From assembly GCA_024169445.1 (NCBI GenBank), contig JALKFA010000001.1, forward strand, positions 1,798,001 through 1,862,000: 64,000 bases of DNA, read 5' to 3'. This stretch comes from Buttiauxella agrestis ATCC 33320. GTDB taxonomy: Bacteria; Pseudomonadota; Gammaproteobacteria; Enterobacterales; Enterobacteriaceae. Both the position numbers and the translations under genes were made by a program. Positions 34,479 to 46,339 of the stretch are shown here, in pieces (the stretch's first letter is position 1; each line of letters begins with the position of its first letter). The notes below the pieces were generated by a model. That model saw nothing but the letters and a program-made list of their open reading frames with translations. It did not search any database and had not been told where the DNA came from.

Positions 34479-35630
34479 ATGTTTGAACCTATGGAACTGA
34501 CCAACGACGCGGTGATTAAAGTCATCGGCGTCGGTGGTGGCGGCGGTAATGCCGTTGAACACATGGTGCGTGAACGCATCGAAGGTGTTGAATTCTTTGC
34601 AGTGAATACTGACGCGCAAGCGTTACGTAAAACTGCGGTAGGCCAGACTATCCAGATTGGTAATGGTATTACCAAAGGTCTGGGTGCTGGAGCTAACCCT
34701 GAAGTGGGTCGTACCGCTGCGGAAGAAGACCGCGATGCGTTACGTGCAGCCCTTGAAGGCGCAGACATGGTCTTTATCGCCGCTGGCATGGGTGGCGGTA
34801 CTGGTACAGGTGCAGCGCCGGTAGTTGCGGAAGTTGCTAAAGATCTGGGCATCCTGACCGTAGCCGTTGTGACTAAGCCTTTCAACTTCGAAGGCAAGAA
34901 GCGCATGGCGTTCGCGGAGCAGGGTATTGCCGAGTTGTCTAAGCATGTTGATTCACTGATCACCATTCCGAACGACAAATTATTGAAAGTTCTGGGCCGT
35001 GGTATTTCTCTGCTGGACGCTTTTGGCGCAGCAAACGATGTACTGAAAGGTGCAGTTCAGGGTATCGCTGAACTGATTACCCGTCCGGGTCTGATGAACG
35101 TCGACTTTGCTGACGTGCGCACCGTAATGTCCGAAATGGGTTATGCCATGATGGGCTCTGGTGTAGCAAGTGGCGAAGATCGTGCAGAAGAAGCGGCAGA
35201 AATGGCGATTTCCAGCCCACTGTTGGAAGACATCGATCTGTCTGGTGCTCGTGGCGTTCTGGTCAACATCACCGCTGGCTTTGACCTGCGTCTGGATGAG
35301 TTCGAAACTGTGGGTAACACCATTCGTGCGTTCGCATCTGATAACGCTACTGTGGTTATCGGTACTTCTCTGGATCCAGAGATGAATGACGAACTGCGTG
35401 TGACTGTTGTTGCAACTGGTATTGGCATGGACAAACGTCCAGAAATTACTCTAGTGACCAACAAGCAGACTCAGCAGCCAGTGATGGATCGCTACCAGCA
35501 ACACGGTATGGCTCCTCTTCAACAAGAGCAAAAGCCAGTTGCAAAAGTAGTGAATGACAATACGCCACAAACAACGAAAGAGCCTGATTATCTGGATATT
35601 CCAGCGTTTCTGCGTAAGCAAGCTGATTAA
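34479..35630 (+). CDS. ftsZ: Cell division GTPase FtsZ
   Basis: Tubulin homologue forming the Z ring, 383 residues as in E. coli. The GTP-binding signature is [11 protein letters not shown], and the T7 synergy loop [11 protein letters not shown] completes the active site between subunits. A variable Q-rich linker (about 320-367) leads to the conserved C-terminal peptide [14 protein letters not shown], which binds FtsA, ZipA and MinC. AGAGA-type site before the ATG. Confidence 0.99.
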   Translation: MFEPMELTNDAVIKVIGVGGGGGNAVEHMVRERIEGVEFFAVNTDAQALRKTAVGQTIQIGNGITKGLGAGANPEVGRTAAEEDRDALRAALEGADMVFIAAGMGGGTGTGAAPVVAEVAKDLGILTVAVVTKPFNFEGKKRMAFAEQGIAELSKHVDSLITIPNDKLLKVLGRGISLLDAFGAANDVLKGAVQGIAELITRPGLMNVDFADVRTVMSEMGYAMMGSGVASGEDRAEEAAEMAISSPLLEDIDLSGARGVLVNITAGFDLRLDEFETVGNTIRAFASDNATVVIGTSLDPEMNDELRVTVVATGIGMDKRPEITLVTNKQTQQPVMDRYQQHGMAPLQQEQKPVAKVVNDNTPQTTKEPDYLDIPAFLRKQAD

Positions 35631-35636
35631 GAATAA

Positions 35637-36647
<1,011 letters not shown>

Positions 36648-36655
36648 CACCAGAA

Positions 36656-37174
36656 TTATTTATTACGACTGGTTTCATTGGTACTCTCTCCGGCCAATGA
36701 CGCCAGTCGTTCTATTATTGCCTTCAATTTCTCAGGGCTACGTTCAGCCACCATTCTTAATGCCTCCGCGCTTTGCTGGCTTAACACTCTGTTGACCCCT
36801 TCAGTTTTCCCTTTCACTGTCTGAGTGCTGTTTTCTTGTACTGATTCTTGTCCAATTGCAGCCAGTGATGGATTAATCCTGATGTCGATTGATGTCAATG
36901 ATGGTAATATTTGTGCACGTAATGCACTCAGTAGCGTGGCTTGTTCATAGCGTAACCGCATCAGCCAGCTAGCATTTGCAGTTTCAAGTACGAGAATGCC
37001 TTGTCGGAAATTTGCTACCCGGCACCAGGGATGCAGTTGAGCGGGTAATATCCCTTTCACTGCCCTGTTGAGCTTAAGTAGCGCAGTTGCGCGCTGTTGC
37101 ACGTTTTGCAACACGCTTTCGGCACCAGCATCATCGAACAAATGATCTAAAGATTGTGGGCGGCTATCACGCAT
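36656..37174 (-). CDS. DciA-like DUF721 protein between lpxC and secM
   Basis: Protein of 172 residues. The N-terminal part (about 5-105) matches the DUF721/DciA pattern: [31 protein letters not shown], then [20 protein letters not shown]. The C-terminal 65 residues are charged and probably disordered. DciA is the ancestral loader of the replicative helicase in many bacteria and sits near secA in vibrios; enterics use phage-derived DnaC instead. Whether this copy still acts on helicase, or does anything, cannot be told. It is intact, has a GGAG site 8 bases before ATG, and is convergent with lpxC and divergent from secM with 22 bases between start codons. Confidence 0.8.
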   Translation of the reverse strand: MRDSRPQSLDHLFDDAGAESVLQNVQQRATALLKLNRAVKGILPAQLHPWCRVANFRQGILVLETANASWLMRLRYEQATLLSALRAQILPSLTSIDIRINPSLAAIGQESVQENSTQTVKGKTEGVNRVLSQQSAEALRMVAERSPEKLKAIIERLASLAGESTNETSRNK

Positions 37175-37196
37175 ACATAATGCTCCGGCGGATAAA

Positions 37197-37703
37197 GTGA
37201 TTGGTATTCTAAATCGTTGGCGACAGTTTGGCAGACGTTATTTCTGGCCGCATCTCTTATTAGGGATGGTTGCGGCGAGTTTTGGCATGCCTGCGCTCAG
37301 CCAAAATACCGAACCAACCGCCCCTGCCGAAACATCTACCAGTAGCCACGACTACCTGAATAAGGTTAGCTTCAATAGTCTGGCATTATTGCAGGAAAGT
37401 ACCCGCCGACCATCTTTTAGTGTCGATTACTGGCATCAACATGCTATTCGTACAGTAATTCGTCATCTTTCATTTGCAATGGCACCTCAAGCATTGCCTG
37501 TAGCACAAGAAAGTTTGCCACTTCAGGCACACAAACTCGCTTTGCTGGACACGCTTACAGCGCTTCTTACCCAGGAAAGCAAACCCCCTGTTATTGTGCG
37601 TCATATCGCGCTTTGGCAATCTCCAGCGGTTGAGACATTCAGTCCTGCCATTTGGATTAGCCAGGTTCACGGTATCCGCGCCGGTCCACAACGCCTCAGC
37701 TAA
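37197..37703 (+). CDS. secM: SecA translation regulator SecM (arrest peptide)
   Basis: Secretion monitor of 168 residues that stalls its own ribosome when export is slow, exposing the secA ribosome-binding site. It starts at GTG like the E. coli gene. The long signal sequence holds [20 protein letters not shown]. The arrest segment at 148-164 is [17 protein letters not shown], fitting F-x4-W-I-x4-G-I-R-A-G-P, with P164 at codon 37686-37688 and four residues after it. Substitutions relative to E. coli fall at positions not required for arrest. The secA start lies 67 bases downstream. Confidence 0.95.
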   Translation: MIGILNRWRQFGRRYFWPHLLLGMVAASFGMPALSQNTEPTAPAETSTSSHDYLNKVSFNSLALLQESTRRPSFSVDYWHQHAIRTVIRHLSFAMAPQALPVAQESLPLQAHKLALLDTLTALLTQESKPPVIVRHIALWQSPAVETFSPAIWISQVHGIRAGPQRLS

Positions 37704-37770
37704 ATTCCTTTCCTTTAATTATAACGTTATTTTTAGCTCTGCCCTGATGGCAGGCGTTTGAGAATTAATC

Positions 37771-40476
37771 ATGCTAATCAAATTATTAACTAAAGTTTTC
37801 GGTAGCCGTAACGACCGCACTCTGCGTCGTATGCGTAAAGTTGTCACCCTGATCAACAGTATGGAACCGGAAATTGAAAAACTTTCCGATGATGAATTAA
37901 AAGCCAAAACGAATGAGTTCCGTGCTCGTCTTGCGAAAGGTGAAGTGCTTGAAAATCTGATCCCAGAAGCTTTTGCGGTTGTTCGTGAAGCGAGTAAGCG
38001 TGTATTCGGGATGCGTCACTTCGACGTGCAGCTGCTTGGCGGTATGGTACTAAACGATCGCTGTATCGCAGAGATGCGTACAGGTGAAGGTAAAACACTG
38101 ACCGCAACTCTACCAGCATACCTGAATGCGCTGAGTGGCCGTGGTGTTCACGTGGTTACTGTGAACGATTACCTGGCCCAGCGTGATGCCGAAAACAACC
38201 GTCCGCTTTTCGAATACCTCGGTCTGAGCGTTGGCATTAACTTGCCAAACATGCCAGCTCCGGCAAAGCGTGAAGCTTATGCTGCTGACATCACTTACGG
38301 CACCAACAACGAATACGGTTTTGACTACCTGCGTGACAACATGGCGTTCAGCCCTGAAGAACGTGTACAGCGTAAACTGCACTACGCATTGGTGGATGAG
38401 GTTGACTCAATTCTTATTGATGAAGCGCGTACGCCGCTAATCATCTCCGGTCCTGCTGAAGACAGCTCCGAGATGTACCGTAAAGTAAACAAAATCATCC
38501 CGAGCCTGATCCGTCAGGAAAAAGAAGATTCTGATACTTTCCAGGGTGAAGGCCACTTCTCCGTAGACGAAAAATCTCGTCAGGTAAACATTACTGAACG
38601 CGGTCTGGTACTGGTTGAAGAGTTACTGGTACAGGAAGGCATTATGGAAGAAGGTGAGTCTCTGTACTCCCCGACGAACATTATGCTGATGCACCACGTG
38701 ACTGCAGCACTGCGTGCGCATGTGCTGTTCGCCCGTGACGTTGATTACATCGTTAAAGATGGCGAAGTTATCATCGTTGATGAACACACCGGTCGTACCA
38801 TGCAAGGCCGCCGTTGGTCTGATGGCCTGCACCAGGCTGTTGAAGCTAAAGAAGGCGTCGACATTCAGAACGAAAACCAGACGCTGGCATCTATTACCTT
38901 CCAGAACTACTTCCGCCTGTATGAAAAACTGGCCGGTATGACGGGTACTGCAGATACCGAAGCATTCGAATTTAGCTCTATCTACAAACTCGATACTATC
39001 GTTGTGCCAACTAACCGTCCAATGATCCGTAAAGACATGCCTGATCTGGTCTATATGACTGAAGCAGACAAGATTATGGCAATCATTGAAGATATTAAAG
39101 AGCGTACTACTAACGGTCAGCCCGTTCTTGTTGGTACCATTTCTATCGAAAAATCCGAAGTGGTTTCTGCTGAGTTGACCAAAGCGGGTATCAAACACAA
39201 TGTTCTGAACGCTAAGTTCCACGCTAACGAAGCCGGTATCGTGGCGCAGGCGGGTTATCCTGCCGCAGTGACCATTGCAACCAACATGGCTGGTCGTGGT
39301 ACGGATATCGTACTGGGTGGTAGCTGGCAGGCTGAGGTCGCTGAGCTTGAAGACCCAACGCCTGAGCAAATCGCGCAGATTAAAGCTGACTGGCAGATTC
39401 GCCATGACGCAGTTCTGGCATCTGGTGGTCTGCATATCATCGGTACTGAGCGTCACGAATCTCGCCGTATTGATAACCAGTTGCGCGGCCGTTCCGGTCG
39501 TCAGGGTGATGCGGGTTCATCGCGTTTCTACCTGTCTATGGAAGATTCACTGATGCGTATTTTCGCATCCGATCGTGTTTCAGGCATGATGCGTAAACTG
39601 GGCATGAAGCCGGGCGAAGCGATTGAACACCCATGGGTCACTAAGGCAATTGCTAACGCACAACGTAAAGTTGAAAGCCGTAACTTCGATATCCGTAAAC
39701 AGCTTCTCGAATATGATGATGTGGCGAACGACCAACGTCGTGCGATCTACAGCCAGCGTAACGAATTGCTGGACGTGAGCGACGTTAGCGAAACCATCAA
39801 CAGCATCCGTGAAGATGTCTTTAAAGTGACAATCGACACGCACATCCCACCGCAATCACTCGAAGAAATGTGGGATGTTGAAGGCCTGCAAGAACGCCTG
39901 AAAAACGACTTTGACCTCGAGCTGCCAATTAAAGAGTGGCTGGATAAAGAGCCTGAGCTGCATGAAGAAACTCTGCGTGAGCGTATTCTGCAAAACGCAA
40001 TGGAAGTGTATCAGCGTAAAGAAGAAGTGGTTGGCGTTGAAATGATGCGTCATTTCGAAAAAGGCGTGATGCTACAGACCCTGGATTCATTGTGGAAAGA
40101 GCACCTGGCGGCTATGGACTATCTGCGTCAGGGTATCCACTTGCGTGGTTATGCGCAGAAAGATCCTAAGCAAGAATACAAGCGTGAATCTTTTGCCATG
40201 TTTGCTTCTATGCTCGAAGCTCTGAAATATGAAGTTATCAGTACCTTGAGCAAAGTCCAGGTTCGTATGCCTGAAGAAGTAGAAGCGATGGAACAACAGC
40301 GTCGTGATGAAGCTGAGCGTTTGGCGCAGATGCAGCAGTTGAGCCATCAGGATGACGATACGCTGGCTGCGGAATCACTGGCAGCAGAGACGGGTGAGCG
40401 CAAAGTGGGTCGTAACGATCCGTGCCCATGCGGTTCCGGTAAAAAATTCAAGCAGTGTCATGGCCGTTTAAGCTAA
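37771..40476 (+). CDS. secA: Preprotein translocase ATPase SecA
   Basis: Motor of Sec-dependent export, 901 residues as in E. coli. Walker A is [15 protein letters not shown], the DEAD-type Walker B is [12 protein letters not shown], and motif VI is [20 protein letters not shown]. The preprotein-binding domain, helical scaffold and a C-terminal linker follow. The C-terminal zinc/SecB site is [13 protein letters not shown]. Translation is expected to be tuned by SecM stalling just upstream. An intrinsic terminator follows the stop. Confidence 0.98.
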   Translation: MLIKLLTKVFGSRNDRTLRRMRKVVTLINSMEPEIEKLSDDELKAKTNEFRARLAKGEVLENLIPEAFAVVREASKRVFGMRHFDVQLLGGMVLNDRCIAEMRTGEGKTLTATLPAYLNALSGRGVHVVTVNDYLAQRDAENNRPLFEYLGLSVGINLPNMPAPAKREAYAADITYGTNNEYGFDYLRDNMAFSPEERVQRKLHYALVDEVDSILIDEARTPLIISGPAEDSSEMYRKVNKIIPSLIRQEKEDSDTFQGEGHFSVDEKSRQVNITERGLVLVEELLVQEGIMEEGESLYSPTNIMLMHHVTAALRAHVLFARDVDYIVKDGEVIIVDEHTGRTMQGRRWSDGLHQAVEAKEGVDIQNENQTLASITFQNYFRLYEKLAGMTGTADTEAFEFSSIYKLDTIVVPTNRPMIRKDMPDLVYMTEADKIMAIIEDIKERTTNGQPVLVGTISIEKSEVVSAELTKAGIKHNVLNAKFHANEAGIVAQAGYPAAVTIATNMAGRGTDIVLGGSWQAEVAELEDPTPEQIAQIKADWQIRHDAVLASGGLHIIGTERHESRRIDNQLRGRSGRQGDAGSSRFYLSMEDSLMRIFASDRVSGMMRKLGMKPGEAIEHPWVTKAIANAQRKVESRNFDIRKQLLEYDDVANDQRRAIYSQRNELLDVSDVSETINSIREDVFKVTIDTHIPPQSLEEMWDVEGLQERLKNDFDLELPIKEWLDKEPELHEETLRERILQNAMEVYQRKEEVVGVEMMRHFEKGVMLQTLDSLWKEHLAAMDYLRQGIHLRGYAQKDPKQEYKRESFAMFASMLEALKYEVISTLSKVQVRMPEEVEAMEQQRRDEAERLAQMQQLSHQDDDTLAAESLAAETGERKVGRNDPCPCGSGKKFKQCHGRLS

Positions 40477-40495
40477 GAACTGTATTGTTGACGAA

Positions 40496-40519
40496 GGCGC
40501 AGCTTGCTGCGCCTTTTTT
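40496..40519 (+). terminator. Intrinsic terminator after secA
   Basis: Stem GGCGCAG/CTGCGCC followed by six T residues, between secA and mutT. mutT begins about 20 bases later, so read-through may still supply mutT. Confidence 0.85.
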
Positions 40520-40540
40520 CTATGGAGCACCTGCACAAAA

Positions 40541-40930
40541 ATGAAACAACTAGAAATAGCCGTCGGGATCATTCGCAATTCCCAAGGGCAGATTTTTATC
40601 ACTCAGCGAGCTGCTGACGCTCATATGGCAAATAAGCTGGAGTTTCCCGGTGGGAAAATCGAAGTTGATGAAACGCCAGAGCAAGCATTAGTTCGCGAGC
40701 TACATGAAGAAACAGGCATCACGGTCACTGGGTCTACGCTGTTTGATAAACTGGCTTATCAGTTCCCGGACCGGCATATCACGCTGTGGTTTTTCATGGT
40801 GGAGAGCTGGGAAGGTGAGCCGTGGGGCAAAGAAGGGCAACCGGGGCAGTGGGTTACACAGAATGCGCTGGTGGCAGCAGATTTCCCACCAGCAAATGAA
40901 CCGATTATCAGAAAATTACAGCAGAGCTAA
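40541..40930 (+). CDS. mutT: 8-oxo-dGTP diphosphatase MutT
   Basis: Nudix hydrolase that removes 8-oxo-dGTP from the nucleotide pool, 129 residues as in E. coli. The Nudix box runs from [20 protein letters not shown] to ETGITV (about 37-62). It is the second half of the GO oxidative-damage system together with mutY in this window. It is convergent with yacG; the two stop codons overlap. Confidence 0.97.
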   Translation: MKQLEIAVGIIRNSQGQIFITQRAADAHMANKLEFPGGKIEVDETPEQALVRELHEETGITVTGSTLFDKLAYQFPDRHITLWFFMVESWEGEPWGKEGQPGQWVTQNALVAADFPPANEPIIRKLQQS

Positions 40931-41124
40931 CGTAAATCTTCTTCACTCCAGTCATCACTCTCTGACAAATCGCCGCTGCTTGGAATACGTTTTTCCTCAG
41001 CGGCCCATTCACCTAAGTCAATCAGCTGGCAACGTTTACTGCAAAATGGGCGATACGGGCTGGCTTCATTCCAGACAACGACTTTGCCACAACCAGGGCA
41101 GTTTACTTTAGTAAGTTCAGACAT
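40927..41124 (-). CDS. yacG: DNA gyrase inhibitor YacG
   Basis: Small zinc protein of 65 residues that binds GyrB and blocks gyrase in E. coli. The four zinc Cys are in [10 protein letters not shown] and [11 protein letters not shown], and the acidic tail ends [11 protein letters not shown]. It is the last gene of the leftward coaE-zapD-yacG operon, 9 bases after zapD. Confidence 0.95.
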   Translation of the reverse strand: MSELTKVNCPGCGKVVVWNEASPYRPFCSKRCQLIDLGEWAAEEKRIPSSGDLSESDDWSEEDLR

Positions 41125-41133
41125 ATTCGCTCC

Positions 41134-41877
41134 TTAACAGCATGCCAGCTCAAAATCGAGACGCTCAGGGATAATTCCATTTTCGCTATCTAGCGGTAAG
41201 AAACGGATTGCAAAGCGGCTTTTATGACCAGAAACCTGGGGATAGAGCTGAGACGAGAGATCCAGCTGTAAACGCAGCAAATCAGCATCATCACCGTTAT
41301 CCTGATAAAAACCATTCAGGCTGGTTTGTTTACGGAATGGAGCCGAATTACGAATAATATCTAGCAACAAATCCAATGCCTGCTTCAATGGCTGCAAACT
41401 CGTAAGCCAGGTATTAATTTGGGCATTGCGCTGCTCTTGTGGCGAATACAACCAGATGTGTAACGTTGGCAAATCGAAACTGCAGCATCCGCCAGGAATA
41501 CTTAGACGCTGACGAACAAGGGCAATCAGACGGTCTTCTCGTAAAGACTGCCCAAGGCGTGGCGCTGCCATTAAAACACTACCGCGTTCTTTGAGCTGGC
41601 TACGCAGCGAATCGATAAGCTGCATATCTACACCAGGAACCTCAGCCCAGTTCAATAATTTACGCTGCTGGCGCTCAAGCTCTTTGAGGATATCTGTGCG
41701 AATTTCGCCTCGTTCAAAGACGTCTAGCAGGTCACCGACATTACGGAAAAAATGAAGGGCTTTGGAAGTCCCATCTACCGGTAATGAACTGTCGAGTTGT
41801 TGGATTAAGAACTCGATACGCAACCAGGTACGCATTTTTTCATTCAGTGGGTGCTCAAAAAGAATCTGGGTGCTCAT
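41134..41877 (-). CDS. zapD: Cell division protein ZapD
   Basis: FtsZ-binding protein that bundles protofilaments, 247 residues as in the enteric family. It has a helical domain and a beta domain; conserved segments include [18 protein letters not shown] and [20 protein letters not shown]. Middle gene of coaE-zapD-yacG; its ATG overlaps the coaE stop. Confidence 0.96.
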   Translation of the reverse strand: MSTQILFEHPLNEKMRTWLRIEFLIQQLDSSLPVDGTSKALHFFRNVGDLLDVFERGEIRTDILKELERQQRKLLNWAEVPGVDMQLIDSLRSQLKERGSVLMAAPRLGQSLREDRLIALVRQRLSIPGGCCSFDLPTLHIWLYSPQEQRNAQINTWLTSLQPLKQALDLLLDIIRNSAPFRKQTSLNGFYQDNGDDADLLRLQLDLSSQLYPQVSGHKSRFAIRFLPLDSENGIIPERLDFELACC

Positions 41878-42497
41878 TATTCATTTTCCTGCTGTGCGGC
41901 CTGGGACGCCAGTTCCAGATACTGGCGGTGCAGACGGTCAACATGTGCGGCCACCTGTTCGGCGGCACCATCATTATTAATTACATCATCGGCAGCGCTC
42001 AAGCGCGCCTCGCGTGTCGCCTGTGCAGTAAGGATTTGTTGCACATGTTCACGACTGACTTTATCGCGCGCAATAGTACGTGCGATTTGCACCTCTGGCG
42101 AGACATCAACAACCAGCACGCGATCGGCCATTTGCTGTAGATTATTCTCAACTAACAACGGAACAACCCACAAAACGTAGGGGGAAAGAGCCTCATTGAT
42201 TTCAGTTCGGGTTCGTTGATGGATCAGTGGATGTAGCAGCGCATTGAGCCATTGTTTTTCTTCAGGTGAAGAGAAGATCTTTTCGCGAAGAACCCGGCGG
42301 TTAAGAGTGCCATCCTGAAGAAGAATCTCTTTGCCAAAATGGTCAGAAATAATGCTAAGAGCAGGTTGCCCTGGCTCAACCACCCGACGAGCAATTACAT
42401 CTGCGTCTACTACGGTAATACCTAATTGGGAAAAGTTATCGGCGACAGTACTTTTACCACTGCCAATCCCACCCGTTAATGCCACCGTATAAACCAT
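41877..42497 (-). CDS. coaE: Dephospho-CoA kinase
   Basis: Last step of coenzyme A synthesis, 206 residues as in E. coli. The P-loop is [33 protein letters not shown] and the lid segment are intact. First gene of the leftward trio, divergent from guaC across about 185 bases. Confidence 0.97.
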   Translation of the reverse strand: MVYTVALTGGIGSGKSTVADNFSQLGITVVDADVIARRVVEPGQPALSIISDHFGKEILLQDGTLNRRVLREKIFSSPEEKQWLNALLHPLIHQRTRTEINEALSPYVLWVVPLLVENNLQQMADRVLVVDVSPEVQIARTIARDKVSREHVQQILTAQATREARLSAADDVINNDGAAEQVAAHVDRLHRQYLELASQAAQQENE

Positions 42498-42682
42498 AAG
42501 ACCCAGACCCTAAAGCGATTTCATATTTCTAAGGTAAATTTTAACGATTGTAGCGCAAAAAAGACTGTTTTCGCAGTCTTGCGGCGGCATTAATAGTGCG
42601 TATGATAGCGTCACTGGAATTGGTGCCTAAATCGCCAATTGCGTTCACGCGTCCTTCGCCATTCGACCCAGGAATCTGCAAC

Positions 42683-43726
42683 ATGCGTATTGAAGAAGAT
42701 TTGAAGTTAGGTTTTAAAGACGTTCTTATTCGCCCAAAACGTTCCACTCTTAAAAGCCGCTCTGATGTAGAGCTCGAGCGCCAATTCACTTTCAAACACT
42801 CCGGTATTGCATGGTCAGGTGTGCCGATCATTGCTGCTAACATGGACACCGTGGGTACATTCGGTATGGCCGAGGCGTTGGCTTCGTTTGATATCCTTAC
42901 TGCTGTCCATAAGCACTACTCTGTTGAAGAGTGGAGCAACTTCGTTAAATCTGTTCCAGAAAACATCCTGAAGTTCGTGATGGTTTCCACCGGCACATCT
43001 GATGCTGACTTCCAGAAAACCAAACAAATTCTCAACCTGAACCCTGCGCTGCAATTTATCTGCATCGATGTGGCGAATGGTTACTCTGAACACTTCACTC
43101 AGTTCGTGTCTAAAGCGCGTGAAGCATGGCCGGATAAAGTGATCTGTGCGGGTAACGTTGTGACTGGCGAAATGTGCGAAGAGCTGATTCTCTCTGGTGC
43201 GGATATCGTTAAAGTCGGTATCGGTCCTGGTTCAGTTTGTACTACCCGTGTGAAAACCGGCGTGGGTTACCCACAGCTTTCAGCTGTTATCGAATGTGCC
43301 GACGCGGCTCATGGCCTTGGCGGCCAGATTGTTAGCGACGGTGGTTGTACTATGCCGGGCGATGTTGCTAAAGCATTCGGCGGCGGTGCAGATTTCGTGA
43401 TGCTGGGCGGTATGCTGGCTGGTCATGACGAAAGCGGTGGCACAATCGTTGAAGAAAACGGTGAGAAATTCATGCTGTTCTACGGTATGAGTTCCGAGTC
43501 TGCAATGACTCGCCACGTTGGTGGTGTTGCGCAATACCGCGCAGCAGAAGGCAAAACCGTTAAGCTGCCATTGCGCGGCCCGGTTGAAAACACTGCTCGT
43601 GACATTATGGGCGGCCTGCGTTCTGCCTGTACTTACGTTGGTGCTTCTCGCCTGAAAGAGTTGACCAAACGTACTACGTTCATTCGTGTGAATGAGCAGG
43701 AAAACCGCGTTTTCAATAGCCTCTAA
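42683..43726 (+). CDS. guaC: GMP reductase
   Basis: NADPH-dependent deamination of GMP to IMP, a purine salvage step. It has 347 residues as in E. coli. The catalytic Cys is in [19 protein letters not shown], the substrate site is [20 protein letters not shown], and [10 protein letters not shown] is the mobile flap. The start [10 protein letters not shown] has AGGA upstream. A longer frame beginning at 42596 was rejected because its first 29 residues have no counterpart in the family. Confidence 0.97.
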   Translation: MRIEEDLKLGFKDVLIRPKRSTLKSRSDVELERQFTFKHSGIAWSGVPIIAANMDTVGTFGMAEALASFDILTAVHKHYSVEEWSNFVKSVPENILKFVMVSTGTSDADFQKTKQILNLNPALQFICIDVANGYSEHFTQFVSKAREAWPDKVICAGNVVTGEMCEELILSGADIVKVGIGPGSVCTTRVKTGVGYPQLSAVIECADAAHGLGGQIVSDGGCTMPGDVAKAFGGGADFVMLGGMLAGHDESGGTIVEENGEKFMLFYGMSSESAMTRHVGGVAQYRAAEGKTVKLPLRGPVENTARDIMGGLRSACTYVGASRLKELTKRTTFIRVNEQENRVFNSL

Positions 43727-43758
43727 GCGATATAAACGGCGTGGCTTTGGCCGCGCCG

Positions 43759-44964
43759 TCATCCCGCACTCATCGCATCTCCTAGCTGGAAAATAGGCAG
43801 ATACATCGCAATCACTAGTGTCCCAATTATAATACCCACGACGATCATCATGATTGGCTCCAGCGCTGCGGCCAGGTTATCCGCCAGTTCCTCAGTATTG
43901 TTGTGATGCCAACTCGCCAGTTTCTCCAGCATCAAATCCAAAGAGCCTGACTCTTCACCAACCCGTACCAGCTGACAACACAACGCTGTGAATCGCTCAC
44001 TCTCATTGAGCGCATGCCAAAACGGAACACCCTGGATCACTTTGGCGCTAATTTGCGAGATCACTTTTTTCCACAGCAGTGGAGTGAGTGTCGTTTCCAC
44101 CGCCTCAAGTCCTTGTAATAAAGGAATGCCTGCCTGCTGGGAGAGTGACAGTGTGGTATAGATTTGGCTGAGAATTTGCCCTCGCCAAAGTGGGGCAATC
44201 AGCGGAATGTGCAGCAAAAGATTTTGCTCATACTCTTGCCAGTGAGGTTTTCGTCGCCGAAGAAAATATCCACAGGCAAACAGAATGACAAACGCCAATA
44301 ACCATCTCAAACCTTGCGTCGTGACCCAATTTGACACTGCCATTACCATCGCCGTAATGGCAGGCAGTGGGGCGTTAAAAGATCGATAGATATTGGCAAA
44401 CTCCGGCAGCACAAAACTCATCATTCCGATAGTGACAAGTAAGGCGACAACTATAATAAACAGTGGGTAGCGCAAGGCTTTCATGACCTTTTTACGCAGC
44501 TGATACAGTTTTTCTTGTTGGTCAGCTAATCTTTTACAGCACTCGTCCAGCTTCCCCGTTAACTCCCCAATGTGAATAAGGGCAATGAATAGCGCAGGGA
44601 AAATCTTCGGCCATTGCCTTAATGCGGCTGAAAATGGTGTACCGTTTGAAACACGTTGCTCAATGTCTTTTAGCAAAGCACGCCATTCCTCAAAGGGATG
44701 TTGCTGAGCAATAAGCACTAATCCATCAGATAAGGAAATTCCTGCCTGAAGTAGCGTAGCAAGCTGGCGGAATACTTGAATTTTTTGCTGAATATTCCAG
44801 CAGCCACGACGGGTGTGCGAGGTTTTACGTAGATGCAACAGCTGAAGATCGGCATTGAACAATTGATCGGTAACGGATGTGGCATCCTCCGCTAATACCG
44901 CTCCTTTCTGTACTTGTCCGAATTGATCGATCGCTTTCCAGCGCCAAAGCAAAAACTTAGCCAT
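43759..44964 (-). CDS. hofC: Type IV pilus assembly inner-membrane protein HofC (GspF/PilC family)
   Basis: Polytopic platform protein for type IV pilus assembly, 401 residues. Two T2SSF domains (about 65-190 and 270-390) contain the membrane segments YPLFIIVVALLVTIGMMSFV and the C-terminal MIVVGIIIGTLVIAMYLPIF. Its start overlaps the end of hofB by 8 bases. Works with HofB and pilin PpdD; E. coli assembles PpdD pili only under special conditions. Confidence 0.95.
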   Translation of the reverse strand: MAKFLLWRWKAIDQFGQVQKGAVLAEDATSVTDQLFNADLQLLHLRKTSHTRRGCWNIQQKIQVFRQLATLLQAGISLSDGLVLIAQQHPFEEWRALLKDIEQRVSNGTPFSAALRQWPKIFPALFIALIHIGELTGKLDECCKRLADQQEKLYQLRKKVMKALRYPLFIIVVALLVTIGMMSFVLPEFANIYRSFNAPLPAITAMVMAVSNWVTTQGLRWLLAFVILFACGYFLRRRKPHWQEYEQNLLLHIPLIAPLWRGQILSQIYTTLSLSQQAGIPLLQGLEAVETTLTPLLWKKVISQISAKVIQGVPFWHALNESERFTALCCQLVRVGEESGSLDLMLEKLASWHHNNTEELADNLAAALEPIMMIVVGIIIGTLVIAMYLPIFQLGDAMSAG

Positions 44965-46336
44965 GAGGTATACCCAGTACCCGATAACACTCTTCGAGAG
45001 TGGTTAGCCCTTGTTCCACTGCTCGACAGCCATTTTCGAATAGCGTCTCCATACCTTGTTGACGAGCCAGAGCTTCGATTTCATTAGCGGGCATGCCTTT
45101 GATAATCGCAGCTTGTAGGTGCGGGTCGATAAGTAAAATTTCAAACAAGGCGCTTCGCCCATAAAAGCCGCCGTAGCAGCGTTCACAACCGACTGCCTGC
45201 CAGTAGGGTAAAGCTCGATTCCAGAGTGTTGTCGGAAGTGTGATGTCTTCCGCAAGCTGTTGCTTGCAGTGAGGGCAGAGTTTGCGAACCAGTCGCTGTG
45301 CGACCACCATGTTCAACGCCGAGGCTAACATCCAGCGCTCCACCCCCATTTGTTGTAGGCGAACCACAGTTTCAGCCGTTGAGTTGGTATGGAGTGTTGA
45401 AAGTACAAGGTGCCCAGTTTGCGCTGCTTTAATGGCAATATCAGCGGTATCACCGTCCCGAATCTCACCCACCATGATGATGTCGGGATCCTGGCGCAGT
45501 AAGGCGCGTAATACACTCTGGAAACTCAACCCTGCTTTACTGTTTACCTGCGTTTGATTGAGCCCCCGCATCGGAATTTCTATCGGGTCTTCTACGCTAC
45601 AGAGGTTGCTGGAAATCTGGTTGAGTATCTTTAGTGCGCTGTAAAGTGTGATGGTTTTACCGCTGCCGGTGGGGCCGGTGACCAGAATCATGCCTTGTGG
45701 GTTGGCTAAACAACTCTGAAAACGGGTGCAGTCATCCGGTGACATTCCCAAATCTGAAAGCTCAAAAGTTTGTTTGGTTTGGGTCATTAAACGTAGAACG
45801 ACCTTTTCACCGTGATACACCGGTAGCGTAGCAATGCGAAATGAACATTTGTGCTGTTCGACTTCAATCTCCATTTGCCCATCCTGGGGTAAGCGACGCT
45901 CTGCGATATCCAGACTTCCCAGTACTTTTAACCTTGCCGTTAATGGTGCAGCCAGATGAGCGGGTAGAAGGGGTTGCAGTTGTAGTACACCGTCGACGCG
46001 AAAACGAATCTGGTAGCCTTGCTCTATCGGCTCAAAGTGAATGTCTGAAGCACGTAGTTGTATTGCTTTATGAAGTGTTTCTTGTAGCAACTTAACCACT
46101 GGCGCGAAATTTTCAGCTGTTTCAGCTGTGTTGGCAGAAACACCTGAATGGCGTGCTTTCTCCAACTGCTCGACTGGCCAGTATTCAATGTTTGCTGGTT
46201 TATCACAGATAAAACGCAATGCCTCAAAAAACTGCGCGGGCGGATTCGGTGCAATGGCGATATGCAGTGTTGGAGTTTCAGAAAGTAATACTGCTTGATA
46301 TTGGTTGCACAGGGCGAGGATCTGCCGATTTTCCAT
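44957..46336 (-). CDS. hofB: Type IV pilus assembly ATPase HofB (GspE/PilB family)
   Basis: Cytoplasmic hexameric ATPase powering pilus assembly, 459 residues. Walker A is LVTGPTGSGKTITLYSAL, the Asp box DPDIIMVGEIRDGDTADIA, and the His box GHLVLSTLHTNSTAETV. The tetracysteine zinc site is CPHCKQQ and CERCYGG. The N-terminal extension is shorter than that of PilB. It starts 3 bases after ppdD. Confidence 0.95.
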   Translation of the reverse strand: MENRQILALCNQYQAVLLSETPTLHIAIAPNPPAQFFEALRFICDKPANIEYWPVEQLEKARHSGVSANTAETAENFAPVVKLLQETLHKAIQLRASDIHFEPIEQGYQIRFRVDGVLQLQPLLPAHLAAPLTARLKVLGSLDIAERRLPQDGQMEIEVEQHKCSFRIATLPVYHGEKVVLRLMTQTKQTFELSDLGMSPDDCTRFQSCLANPQGMILVTGPTGSGKTITLYSALKILNQISSNLCSVEDPIEIPMRGLNQTQVNSKAGLSFQSVLRALLRQDPDIIMVGEIRDGDTADIAIKAAQTGHLVLSTLHTNSTAETVVRLQQMGVERWMLASALNMVVAQRLVRKLCPHCKQQLAEDITLPTTLWNRALPYWQAVGCERCYGGFYGRSALFEILLIDPHLQAAIIKGMPANEIEALARQQGMETLFENGCRAVEQGLTTLEECYRVLGIPHG

Positions 46337-46339
46337 GGC

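Noticed and set aside
34448-34978. 176-codon frame opposite ftsZ
   Set aside because: Low-complexity Ala/Pro/Ser composition produced by the complement of Gly-rich ftsZ sequence.
43730-43762. GC-rich inverted repeat between guaC and hofC as a terminator
   Set aside because: An ACGGCG/GCGCCGT-like pairing exists but is imperfect and has no T tract on either side, so it was not listed as a feature.
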